NCBI GenBank assembly: GCA_009859145.1
Contig: VRVR01000052.1
Span: 159,943-223,942, forward strand
Source: Andalucia godoyi
Taxonomy: Eukaryota > Discoba > Jakobea > Jakobida > Andaluciidae
Direction: 5' to 3'
Length of the DNA: 64,000 nucleotides
Shown in pieces: positions 7,879 through 17,371 of the stretch (position 1 is the stretch's first letter; each line of letters opens with the position of its first letter). Position numbers and translations under genes: made by a program. The notes under the pieces are model-generated. The model saw only the letters and a program-made list of their open reading frames with translations, had not been told where the DNA came from and made no database searches.

Positions 7879-10573
7879 TTATTCAGCAAGCAGTCGTTGA
7901 ATGACGGGATGAACCGAGCTGGCCGCCTTGAGGCGCGGAATCAAAACGCTGGCGATCGATCGTCGAAACAAGGTGACGTTGTCGAGCAGCAACGGAAGTG
8001 CCAATGCAACAGTGATTGTATCCTCGGCTGCGAGATGCAGAGACTCGAGATCCGACAGGATCGATGCGGCGAACGAAAACGAATGGTGGATAGCGTAGAC
8101 CAGGGTGATGGACGATGCAATCTCAGAGATGCAAGGGTCGATGCGCGGTGAGTTCCGTGCATAGTCTCCGAGCAGCCATACGACCTTTTGCCACAAGTTG
8201 CGAGCATTTGAATGCCGCAGAACAAGCAGGCAACTCAGAATCCAGATTGAAATGCATGGACGCTCCGTAATCGCCTTCCACAAGTGAGAACTGGAAGGAT
8301 GCGAACGAATGATTTGCTCGGAGCAAAGCATCTGTCTGTTCTCCTGGTTCACACCAATACGCTGCAGCAGCGCATCAAAAACATACTGCGCATGATCAGC
8401 ATTGTTGTGCATCCGCGAGTACACCAGCAAGCAAAGGCGACGAGAGAACGCTCGAGCAGAAACTCCGGGATCGCGTGGAATTTGAAAGAGCGGCCTTAGA
8501 TTTCCAGCCATTCGGAAGACCGTGGTCACATCGGTCGGGAAGAAACCAAGCGAGCATCCCAGCGAGCAAAACGGAAACCACACATCATCGGACTGAGGGT
8601 TCATCGGCCATAAGACGGAATCACCGACTGCAAGCCCCGAAAGGACAAACGTCAAGCCTGCCGGCGGCGACACAAGCACGATGCTCCCGATGGATGAAAA
8701 CACGAAGTCCGCAAGAGAACTGATGGCCATTTCAAAAGGCACCGCACCAGACAAGAGAATCTCCAAATTGTCCGTGCAAAAGCTCGAGGATGAAGACAAG
8801 AATGTGTTCGTCCCATTGAACCAATCCTCGAGAACCTGACATGCACATGCGCAGAGCACCGCCTGCAGAACCCGTGAGAGATGGCTGACGCTGTTCACAC
8901 GAGCAATCCATGCCTCGGAACCTGCAAGTGTCGCTGCGCGGAACACAAGAGATCCAAGGAGTGGAGACACCATGGCGAGTCTGCCTGCCCATGGATGAAT
9001 ACATAATCCTCGCAGGAATGCTTCCGCAGTCGTCACGCGGATACACGAGCTGCGCAACGCCCGGTCAAACGGAGCGATCAGGACGTTGATGGGATACGAA
9101 AGGACCAACTCCATCAGAGCAAGAAACGCAGGAGAAGTGGGCAATGGATGGGTCACGGTATAGAGCTCGCAGAGGCGCCACGCCAAGCTTGCAAGCTCAA
9201 ACAAGTCTGGTTTTTCAGACAGCCGCACGCCCTCCACGATGAGATGCATCTGAATGTCATGAAGCCGTTCGGACGGATTGGTGGAGTCCACGGTCACAAA
9301 GGATTCCTGGGAAAAGCAGGTTCGAATGATGGGCTCGCGGAATGTGGGCGAAAACAGCATTTCAAATCCTGGTTGCGACGCAGTTCGCGGAACGCGCAGA
9401 CAGAGGCGCACAAGGTCCTTCCAAGACTCGGTATTCAACAACTGGTTCTTCCGAAAATAGAAGGAGACCATGTCCAATGACAGCATCGATCCAGCATTTG
9501 GAGATTCCAAGCACAATTCTCGAAAGCCCCTGTCAAATGGGAAGAAGAAGCGAACCACAATCCGCACGTCCGCGGCTGCATCGCTCGAGGATACGAGTAG
9601 CAACGCGAATACGGAGCGCCGGTCTGCAGGTACCGGCAACCTGCCAACAGTGGCCCGAAAGACAATTTCTGCGTCCGTGTCCGCATTGAGGTTCTGCAGC
9701 AGGTCTGCAACACGCCTTACGAGAAACGCGATGAACGACTCGGGGGCCTTTGCCAGCCAGTTCGACTTTCTCAAGGAGCCCAAGAACACAGAAACGACGG
9801 TCGCATACGTCTCTGGTAGCCTTCGTTTGCCTTTGATGCTTGCCGAAGAAAAGATGGTCAGCAGCAGGTTCTGCATCTCCTCCATCCCAGCCCGATAGTC
9901 ATGCAGCACAGCCGCAAACAAGCAGCCAAGCTGCGCCTCAAAGTCCAGTGGATCCGACGCAAGCCGGACGCCGACGTCCTGGGAGACATCTTGGTATGTC
10001 TGCTTCGTGAGCCTCACGAACCGCAGAATTGTAAAGCATATTCGCTGCTCGAGCGCACGCACGACATTCGAGCTTCGTGCGGACGCCGCCGCCGGCCTTT
10101 TCTTTGCAATTGTAAAGTACAAGTGTACGATCCAAGGAAGGAAAATATCGACTTGGATCCCGTAGACGCGCAGGAGACCCGGACAGCACGCACACTGAAC
10201 AAGATCCAAGCTTGCAAGATACTTGTCCCTCACAAAACGACAAGTGCAGTCGCTTTCCCAGTTCGACGCATCAATCGCATTCCTACGCACAGCACCCCGC
10301 CAACCAAAACCAAATCCAAATCACAGACGTGCACACTTAGCATCGGGAAAAAAAAACCGTTAACGAAAAAAGACAGACCAAAGAAAAACAAAAAACAAAA
10401 AACCAACCAACAAACCAGCAACAACAACAACAACAACAACGTACGTACAATTCTTCTTCGATATCGCTTCGTTTTGCGCGCTCGACAATGCAGGACTCGA
10501 GCTTCTTGAGAACGCTTTTCAACGTTTGCTCGTCAAACGGGTCTGAACCAAGCAACGGAAGCAGAAAATCCAT
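7879..10573 (-). CDS. Unrecognised 842-residue helical protein, two exons
   Basis: I propose exon 1 at 10449-10573 (ATG at 10573, MDFLLPLLGSDPFDEQ) and exon 2 at 7879-10282. The donor GTACGT follows GAATT and the acceptor is TAG; both are phase 2 and the joined frame reads EEELNAIDAS. The long exon-2 frame has no ATG near its 5' end, which supports the upstream exon. The protein is leucine- and serine-rich with amphipathic segments throughout, as in HEAT/armadillo-like scaffolds, but I see no diagnostic motif. The Cys pair in VQCACCPGLL is not followed by a zinc-binding pattern. The 5' end of the intron is rich in TTG. Function unknown. Confidence 0.65.
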
Positions 10574-10917
10574 CCAGCAGCCCAAACAGCAAAAACAACA
10601 AGTCGCAATAATGATTGTTATTTCACATCATTACCAACAGAGCAAAACAAAAAGATGTCGGAAAACAGTGAAAGCATTGAGAATGGAAACTGCTTGCCGC
10701 GACTGTAGTCGTTGGTGCGGGTAGCAGTGAAACGGACTGGAGGCCCGAACCCAAGGTCGTGTCTCCGTTCCCTGCATGCTGCTTTTCATTTTTCATTTTT
10801 CATTGGGCTGTTTTGTCATTTGGCATGCCTTTTGTCATTTGTATTGTACTGTATTTGTATTTGTATTTTTTGTGTAATTGTTTTTTCCATCTTTAATTAT
10901 TTTGAGAAAAGAGTACC
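10574..10917. other. Divergent promoter region upstream of the kinesin-like gene
   Basis: About 340 bases separating two divergent start codons. The segment from about 10780 to 10905 contains repeated TTTTCATT and TTTGTATT motifs, a T-rich tract directly before the ATG at 10918. No gene seen. Confidence 0.5.
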
Positions 10918-13900
10918 ATGGAGCTTGAGAAGCTGGCGGTGAAGGCGCAGTCTTTGGGGCTGCCGGATGTGCGATCAGAGCCGTGCTTGTCCATCGCAGT
11001 GTCGTATCTTCCTGTTGTTTCTCCTGCAAATCCTGCACATTCTGCAGTTTCGATCGTAGAAACGAGTCTTACTTCTGCGACCGTCTCGGTATCGGGCTCG
11101 CCGTTTCACGTGTCCAAGGCGTTCGTGAGCAGAAGCCTTGATTTTTTGGATTCGCTGTTCAACTCAACCATACAGCCTATCGTCGGTGATGTCGAAAGCG
11201 GGTATTCGGCAAACATTGTGACGTTTGGCCAGCGGTTTTCAGGAAAGTCGACGCTGCTATTCCACCCGACATCGGGGCTGCTGAAGCGCATTGCCTCCGT
11301 TTTTGAAGCGCATGGAACGAAATACGCGGTTTCGATATTTGAGTTTGATGATCGAAACGAAGTCCGGGACTTGTTGGATGCCGACGGCGGAAATTCGGCT
11401 GGAAAGAAGCTGGTTGATTTTTCTGCGATCCGGGTCTGCAAAACAGAGAATTCGCAGGCGCTGTTTTCACTTGTGCAGTGCGCAATGGCATATCGAGCGC
11501 ATCTAGCAGGCTGCGCGTCTTCCGGTGGAGACAGTCTCCCGCTCTCGAAGCCGTTGCTGGATGTCGTTTGTTCCAAAGAGCTGTTCTCGCATGTTGTGAT
11601 CCGACTTGCGGTGCTCAGACCGCAAGGGAATTCATACCTGCACATTGTTGATTTGTGCGGAAACGCTCGTCAGTCGTCGCACCTCAGTGCAAAGACTGAA
11701 GAAGTGGCACGACAATCGAGTGTGAATCGCCAGCTGTTTTCAGTATCAAGAGTCTTGAATGACCTCGCGCACAAGAAGAGCGTCATTCCCGCTCGGCGAG
11801 AAAGCAGAATTGCCTCGTTCTTGTGTGATGTTCTAAACTCGGACGATCAAGCCCAGCCGGATTCGCCACTTGCGCCTTCGCTGTTTCCTCGAAACTGCTT
11901 CTTATTTTGCTTGTTGAATGACGAGGAAAGCGTACAGGAAAGCATGTCAACTATGAGCTCAGCCCAGGCCTTGAAGTATTGGAAGACGGTGTTTGTCAAG
12001 GCGGAAAAAACGGCAGAGCTGTTCAAGACGCACCATCTTACACTTACGGGATGGGCAGACGCGCAGAATGTTGTTTCGTCGTTTGAGGATTCTGTGATGA
12101 GCCGAAGGTCAGAGAGACAGAAGCTCAGCAAACAGAGCCAGAAGTTTGAACTGAAGCACAGGGAAGAAATCGAGGCTGCGAAGCGGACGCGATCTTCGAA
12201 GGTCCAGAGCAGCAGCACAGCGTCTTCTGAGAAGGACAATGACGCGTCGGAGAGCATTCATGCAGCATCGGAGCAGACAAATGGCACATCAGCGTCTCGG
12301 GTAGCGCGGCATGGAAAGAGCCATCAAGCGCAACAGGAACGACAGACGCGGGAATTTGGCGATCAATACGAGGCCATTTCGAGAAACGAATATGAACACT
12401 TACTTCACAACGTGGATGCAAATGGCAAACAGGAGGATTTTGATAACTTGGCGGACAAGCTAATGGAGCCCGTATCGAGCAAAAAAGTCGCATCCAAAAT
12501 TCGTCCTTCTTCTTCTTCTTCTTCTTCTTCTTCTTCTTCTTCTTCTTCTTCTACTGATTCCGATAATGATTCTCCAGATCATGGAGCCTCCTCCAAAGGC
12601 GCCGAGGTGAAAAAGCGGAGCGACCATGTACAGTTTGAGGTGGAGCCCGCGGAGAGTGCGCAGCTCACGGTCGCAGATCGAAGGGAAATCCAGAGTTTGC
12701 GATATTCTGAACGAAATAATCTTCCACGGGGTCACCACAGCAGTTCCATTCCGTTGACGTCTGCAGAAGTGTATTATCGATTGTCGGACCCCAGCATTTC
12801 CGAGCACCAGAAAGTGCTGGAAAAGGAAGTGGCACAGTATTCGCTGGAATTCTTGGAGAAGAACTACCAGACAATTGCGTCGTTGTATGAAGCGGAGAGA
12901 AAGAGACGCGAAGAGACAGAGGACGACATGAAAAGAATGAAGCGGGACGTGGAGGAAATGCGTGCGAGTGCAGAGTACGAGATTGAGAAGGAGCGTGCGG
13001 AAGCACTCCGATGGAAGCATCGCGTTAAACAATTGCAAACAGAGACACGGTTTGCAGAAGTGTTTGAGGAATACGAACGGGAGATTGAAAGGCTGCAAAA
13101 GAAAGGCAGCCAAGTGGATCATTGCACCGAAGAGGAGTTGGAGGCAGAGCTCTTTGGAAACAAAAAGAGAGGAAGTACGAATGCTGCCTCGCGCGGGACC
13201 GGCGGAGGAGACAAGAGTCCTTCGAAATCCAAGAGTGAAGCGCCAAAGGATCCAAAAGGCGGATCCCACGTTCCGTCTCTTCTTGCGCAGATCGAGCGGT
13301 TGGAAGAGGAGAATGTACAGCTTCGAAAGAAGGACCGTCAGGTTGTTTTGCTTCGGAAATACCTGGATGACTCAACTCAGAAAATTCATACGCTCATGCG
13401 AGAGTTGGAGAAGGCGCATGCTGCCTTGATTTGCAAGAATACCGAGCTGGTGAAGAATGATTCGAAGAGCAGCCAGATCGAGGAGGAATACAAAGCAATC
13501 GAGCGCGAGAATGCCATTTTGCGCAGCGAAAACGATTTGCTGAGGGGCGACGTCGAGGAACTCAGAGTATTTTCCAAGAAACTGCGATCCGTTCGAAAGA
13601 TGGAGGAGATGGTCGGAGTTCCGGAGCCGTCCAGCTTTCACAATCGATCTCACCAAAAGACCGGCGGGGTCGTGCCGAACAAGAGACCCGCATCCGCCGC
13701 TCCAGGGTCTTTCAACTCTGCGGCAAGCACGCATGCTTCGTCGATTCGGGACATTCAGCAAAAGGCTGCAGGACTTAGAAAACGTCTCTTCGACGGTGTA
13801 CAGAAATTATCTCTCTTGTTCCCGCAGTCTGCAGATCGTGCAAAGCTTGTCTGGAATGAGCTGCAAGGCGCAGTTGAAGATGTTGAAACGGAGCTCTTTG

Positions 13901-14067
13901 AGTTTGCAGCTCGAGCGAAGGACGCCGTAGAGGTCGTGTTGACGCTCAAGCGGGAGCACATGCTGGAAGATTCCGTCCGTGTGCCCTCCGACCGAGTCTT
14001 GGGAGTATCGAGACCGAAGAAGGACCAATCCCCTCCTCGTTCTTCATTGAAGTCACTTAACAAGTGA
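10918..14067 (+). CDS. Divergent kinesin-like motor-domain coiled-coil protein
   Basis: 1049 residues, intronless. Residues about 20-370 look like a degenerate kinesin motor head: a P-loop GQRFSGKS (104-111, compare GQTxxGKT), an upstream TxxP-like VSKAF...IQPIV segment, a short FEFDDRNEVRDLLD block in the place of the YNExVxDLL motif, and HIVDLCGNAR where kinesins have DLAGSE (switch II). The switch I NxxSSRSH motif is not recognisable, so ATPase activity is doubtful. A polyserine tract (~530-545) separates the head from long coiled coils (about 630-740 and 795-905) rich in Glu/Lys/Arg. A flagellar or centriolar role is an inference from architecture; CCDC78-type proteins, with a kinesin-related N-terminus, are an alternative family. 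Confidence 0.6.
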   Translation: MELEKLAVKAQSLGLPDVRSEPCLSIAVSYLPVVSPANPAHSAVSIVETSLTSATVSVSGSPFHVSKAFVSRSLDFLDSLFNSTIQPIVGDVESGYSANIVTFGQRFSGKSTLLFHPTSGLLKRIASVFEAHGTKYAVSIFEFDDRNEVRDLLDADGGNSAGKKLVDFSAIRVCKTENSQALFSLVQCAMAYRAHLAGCASSGGDSLPLSKPLLDVVCSKELFSHVVIRLAVLRPQGNSYLHIVDLCGNARQSSHLSAKTEEVARQSSVNRQLFSVSRVLNDLAHKKSVIPARRESRIASFLCDVLNSDDQAQPDSPLAPSLFPRNCFLFCLLNDEESVQESMSTMSSAQALKYWKTVFVKAEKTAELFKTHHLTLTGWADAQNVVSSFEDSVMSRRSERQKLSKQSQKFELKHREEIEAAKRTRSSKVQSSSTASSEKDNDASESIHAASEQTNGTSASRVARHGKSHQAQQERQTREFGDQYEAISRNEYEHLLHNVDANGKQEDFDNLADKLMEPVSSKKVASKIRPSSSSSSSSSSSSSSSTDSDNDSPDHGASSKGAEVKKRSDHVQFEVEPAESAQLTVADRREIQSLRYSERNNLPRGHHSSSIPLTSAEVYYRLSDPSISEHQKVLEKEVAQYSLEFLEKNYQTIASLYEAERKRREETEDDMKRMKRDVEEMRASAEYEIEKERAEALRWKHRVKQLQTETRFAEVFEEYEREIERLQKKGSQVDHCTEEELEAELFGNKKRGSTNAASRGTGGGDKSPSKSKSEAPKDPKGGSHVPSLLAQIERLEEENVQLRKKDRQVVLLRKYLDDSTQKIHTLMRELEKAHAALICKNTELVKNDSKSSQIEEEYKAIERENAILRSENDLLRGDVEELRVFSKKLRSVRKMEEMVGVPEPSSFHNRSHQKTGGVVPNKRPASAAPGSFNSAASTHASSIRDIQQKAAGLRKRLFDGVQKLSLLFPQSADRAKLVWNELQGAVEDVETELFEFAARAKDAVEVVLTLKREHMLEDSVRVPSDRVLGVSRPKKDQSPPRSSLKSLNK
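12505..12552 (+). repeat. (TTC)n microsatellite encoding polyserine/phenylalanine-frame tract
   Basis: About 16 TTC/TCT triplets within the kinesin-like gene, read in frame as TCT serine codons. It separates the motor-like head from the coiled coils. Confidence 0.9.
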
Positions 14068-14099
14068 ATCCGGTTTATTGCGATTTTCTTCCTCCTCCT

Positions 14100-16757
14100 C
14101 TACACTTTCAGTCGTGCAATCGCGACGGACTGCACCGGGTCCCTGTTGTCGCCAAGAGACACGTCATCCACTGCAGCACATTCCATAAGCAACTGCACGA
14201 CGCGGAGCCATTTCCCAAACGGAATTCTGAGCGACGTCTCTAGCGAATGTCTGTCTTTGGCTCTCGAATAGTAGTACTCTTGCCAGAAGCCAAGAAGCTC
14301 GGCATACTGTTTTCGTGTTTCCAGCGGAACCGAGTACCACAGGCGGCGGACAAGGTCGACATTGTCCAGCGGGACAAAGAATAAAAGGCAAGTATTCATG
14401 CAACAGAGATTGGATTGACAAACATTCACTGGCGTGACGCGAGACATCATATCCGCGAGAAACACCTCGCGGTTCCGGAGCAGATACGCCGCGAAGTTCT
14501 CCGAGGCCGGACCGTCAACTAACAAACCAGAGCTGTGGTCTCTGCATACAGGCTTGGATCTTGAGCCCGTCAAGAACTCGTGGGACAGCAGCACCCCGCG
14601 CAAAAAGACGTTTGAATCGATCAAATGTTGCTTTGTGATCTGCATCAACTTGGAAATCGAGCCGTAGTTCTCCAGACACAAGTGGTAGAAGACGTCGGTG
14701 GTGGACGGGTTGAACTTTAGACACTCCGACAGCAGGTCAAAAATGGGCTGGAGCGAATCCGCGGTCTTGAACGATTCGCTGCATACTTGCTGCAGACAAT
14801 ATTCGATGACACCACACTCGAGGCCAACAAAGTGCTGTAGAGACGCATCCTGACACCGAAGATAGGCTTCAAGACAGATTGCACAGGATGAACGGTACCG
14901 GGTTTCGTCCGGTAAGCTCTTGAGTGTCTTCGCAATGATGCGCACCAGTCTCTGGCAAGACGGAGTCCGTTTCACTTCCATATTGGAATCATCACGGTCG
15001 TTGAAAATAGCAAGGATGAGGCGGAGCAGCTGCATTTTGACGGAGAAATCCGCAGAGCACTGGCAGTCTGGTCCGTGCGACAAGTGCTGAACAAAGGGCG
15101 CTTCATGACGAGGGTCCCAGTCAATGGACTCCATCAGCATGCACAAACGGTCGAAAATGCCCAAGTCGGTCAGCTTCCGAACTGCATCGTACCTTCGACG
15201 GCCCTGGCACAAAGAACCGAGGAGGAACAACAGTTCAAACTGGTTCGATGTTGCCCACCACGCCGCAGACATGAAGTCCTTAGGAACCAAATCAAATCGA
15301 AACGCCATCATATCCTCATTGTTTGGTCGATAGGGCAGCATGCAGCGCTCCTTGGTCCATTCGCTCTCTCTTGACATGGGAATTGGGAAGAACACAACGG
15401 TGCTCCACAGCGGATGCTCGTGGTTACGAGCCATCATAAAATGCATTGTGCGAGAGCACTGCGTCGCGAGAATTGAAACGTAGAACAGGACTCTCTTCAG
15501 AAGGCCGTCATGAGCCAGAACAAGCGATTGGTTACGGGTTGCAGGATCGCACGCCCGCATTCTCGAGCTATTGAAAATCGACAATAGCTTTGCCGTTCCC
15601 GTGATGGAATACTGCTGGTCCTTCAGATTGTCCATATGGTCAAAGACAGACACCGCAAGCAAGCGGCACCCAATCGAAAAGTCTTCTGCACACCCGCCGG
15701 CGATCCGTTTCAACACCCCGTTCTCTGGATCAATGGCAACCGCCCCGCCTCGGACGCTCAGCAGCTCCTCAATCGTCGTGCATGCCGCTGCAAACAAGCT
15801 CTGATGCGACTCCACAATACTGTACAGCACAGAGATCAGCTCGGGCGACGCAGAAGGATCGTCAGGCCCAAGGATGTAATTTGAAAACATGAGACTCTTC
15901 TTCATCAGCGCCAGCAACTCCCCCATCATAATCGTGAATTCCTGTTCCCGATACATTGATTTCAATTGCTGGTAGTTCATCACTAGTCGAGAAGCAACGT
16001 GGAATCCACCGCACGAAAGAAACGACGAAACAAACTCTCGTTGTGCCCCGTTTCCATCATCATGAGCATCCGCACCCGCACCCGCACCCGCCCCAACGTC
16101 GCTGCCGTCTGCGATCGGTGGAAATCTCATACTCACAGCCTGGATCGCCCGGATCGCCTCAAACCCATGCCCGCTCTTCAGCGACAACATCATCAGCAGC
16201 AACAATTCTGGGGCATTTCCCATCATCAACGACACTTTGGAGAACAGCTTTCGATTCAACGCGTATATCCCAGTCATCTGTCGTCCGTGCGTCCGGCTGT
16301 TTCGCGCCACCTGCAAGGCATTCCATTGCGGTGCATGCAAAGATAGAACACCCGCTGTTCGCGGAAGGAATTCAAACACCCGCGACTTGTCTGCAGGGTC
16401 GCAAAACGACTTGTTATTTACCGCCACGCTTCCCTTTCCCTTTCCCTTTCTCTCCTCGTCCTTTCTCTTCTGTTCCGAATCGCCCTCTAACCCGCGCAAA
16501 AAATACTCATGTTCGTGCTCGTGCTCGTGCTCGTCATCGAGGTTGTTGTGGTTGTAATGATGACCGTGCTGTTCCAAATGGGCCGTTTCTTCTGCAATTT
16601 CACTCTCCAATGCCTGCAGTTCGTCGCCGCCAGGAAAGTCCAAGTCGGACTGCTCAATGCTCCGAAACAGCTCTTGAAGTGACGCATGGTCCGTCAATAT
16701 CGCCCGAATCTGCTCTTCCGTATAAAACGGCCGAAGCAACCTGCTAATCTCATCCAT
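14100..16757 (-). CDS. TRPC4AP: TRPC4AP (TRUSS)-like CUL4-DDB1 substrate receptor
   Basis: 885 residues, intronless, ATG at 16757. The C-terminal two-thirds matches TRPC4AP as I know it: HGPDCQCSADF (human HGPGCECNPEV), a following KMQLLRLI block, LQPIFDLLSECLKFN, LIDSNVFLRGVLLS, CCMNTCLLFF and LGFWQEYYYSRAKDRHSLE (human LRFWQQHYLHKDKDSTCLE). The N-terminus (EEQIRAILTDHASLQELF) resembles a small helical UBA/CUE-like segment and is followed by an acidic His/Glu repeat. In animals TRPC4AP is an armadillo-like adaptor that brings substrates such as MYC to the DDB1-CUL4 ubiquitin ligase. The same biochemical role here is inferred. The 3' end is only 32 bases from the convergent kinesin-like gene. 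Confidence 0.82.
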   Translation of the reverse strand: MDEISRLLRPFYTEEQIRAILTDHASLQELFRSIEQSDLDFPGGDELQALESEIAEETAHLEQHGHHYNHNNLDDEHEHEHEHEYFLRGLEGDSEQKRKDEERKGKGKGSVAVNNKSFCDPADKSRVFEFLPRTAGVLSLHAPQWNALQVARNSRTHGRQMTGIYALNRKLFSKVSLMMGNAPELLLLMMLSLKSGHGFEAIRAIQAVSMRFPPIADGSDVGAGAGAGADAHDDGNGAQREFVSSFLSCGGFHVASRLVMNYQQLKSMYREQEFTIMMGELLALMKKSLMFSNYILGPDDPSASPELISVLYSIVESHQSLFAAACTTIEELLSVRGGAVAIDPENGVLKRIAGGCAEDFSIGCRLLAVSVFDHMDNLKDQQYSITGTAKLLSIFNSSRMRACDPATRNQSLVLAHDGLLKRVLFYVSILATQCSRTMHFMMARNHEHPLWSTVVFFPIPMSRESEWTKERCMLPYRPNNEDMMAFRFDLVPKDFMSAAWWATSNQFELLFLLGSLCQGRRRYDAVRKLTDLGIFDRLCMLMESIDWDPRHEAPFVQHLSHGPDCQCSADFSVKMQLLRLILAIFNDRDDSNMEVKRTPSCQRLVRIIAKTLKSLPDETRYRSSCAICLEAYLRCQDASLQHFVGLECGVIEYCLQQVCSESFKTADSLQPIFDLLSECLKFNPSTTDVFYHLCLENYGSISKLMQITKQHLIDSNVFLRGVLLSHEFLTGSRSKPVCRDHSSGLLVDGPASENFAAYLLRNREVFLADMMSRVTPVNVCQSNLCCMNTCLLFFVPLDNVDLVRRLWYSVPLETRKQYAELLGFWQEYYYSRAKDRHSLETSLRIPFGKWLRVVQLLMECAAVDDVSLGDNRDPVQSVAIARLKV

Positions 16758-17126
16758 TCCAAACGTTCAAACTTTTAGCTCTTTCCAATGCGAACCTCCC
16801 ACACTCACGCACTCACAAACAAGAAACAGAAATGCAACAGGGAGAAAAAATACAATCAGGAAAACGTTTGTGAAAATCCCTCAAAAAATTACATATATAT
16901 ATATATAAAGTAAAGAGAATAAGTAAATCATATGAAATTCACTGTTTGAGTAAATCAGAGAAGTTAAAACTTTTCGCACCCTTCCGATCCGCCTGCCGTA
17001 GTCCAGCTCGTCACCTGAGCTGCTGTACTCCGCCACGCCTGCCTTTTCGCCTTCACGTGTGTCTGGGGTCCTCTTTCCATTGCCTCTTTGATTTCCTTTT
17101 ATTTTTCCAGCTTTGGATTATTATTA

Positions 17127-17173
<47 letters not shown>

Positions 17174-17371
17174 ATTGATAATTGATAATAATAATAATTA
17201 TTATTTGCTGTATTTTTCTTTTCTGTTCTTTTCTTTTCTTTCTTTCTTTCTTTTGATTTGTGATTTTGTGATTTTGTGATTTTGTGATTTTGTTCTGCCC
17301 CAGTTGTTTCTGTGCTGGTTTTTTAATTCGGTTCTGTGCATTTCAGACGCTTTTTGGGGAGGGCGGGAGAA
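16758..17371. other. AT-rich divergent promoter region with (ATT)n microsatellite
   Basis: About 610 bases between the divergent TRPC4AP-like and CNOT11 genes. It holds an (AT)n run near 16894, a long (ATT)n array at 17117-17208, TTTTC repeats and four GTGATTTT units (17258-17290) immediately 5' of CNOT11. No gene seen. Confidence 0.6.
17117..17208. repeat. (ATT)n microsatellite
   Basis: About 18 ATT triplets followed by imperfect ATTGATA/ATA units in the spacer before CNOT11. Confidence 0.95.

Noticed and set aside
12460-13269. 269-codon minus-strand frame opposite the kinesin-like gene
   Set aside because: It has a poly-Arg run from the TTC microsatellite read in reverse and no domain; antisense shadow.
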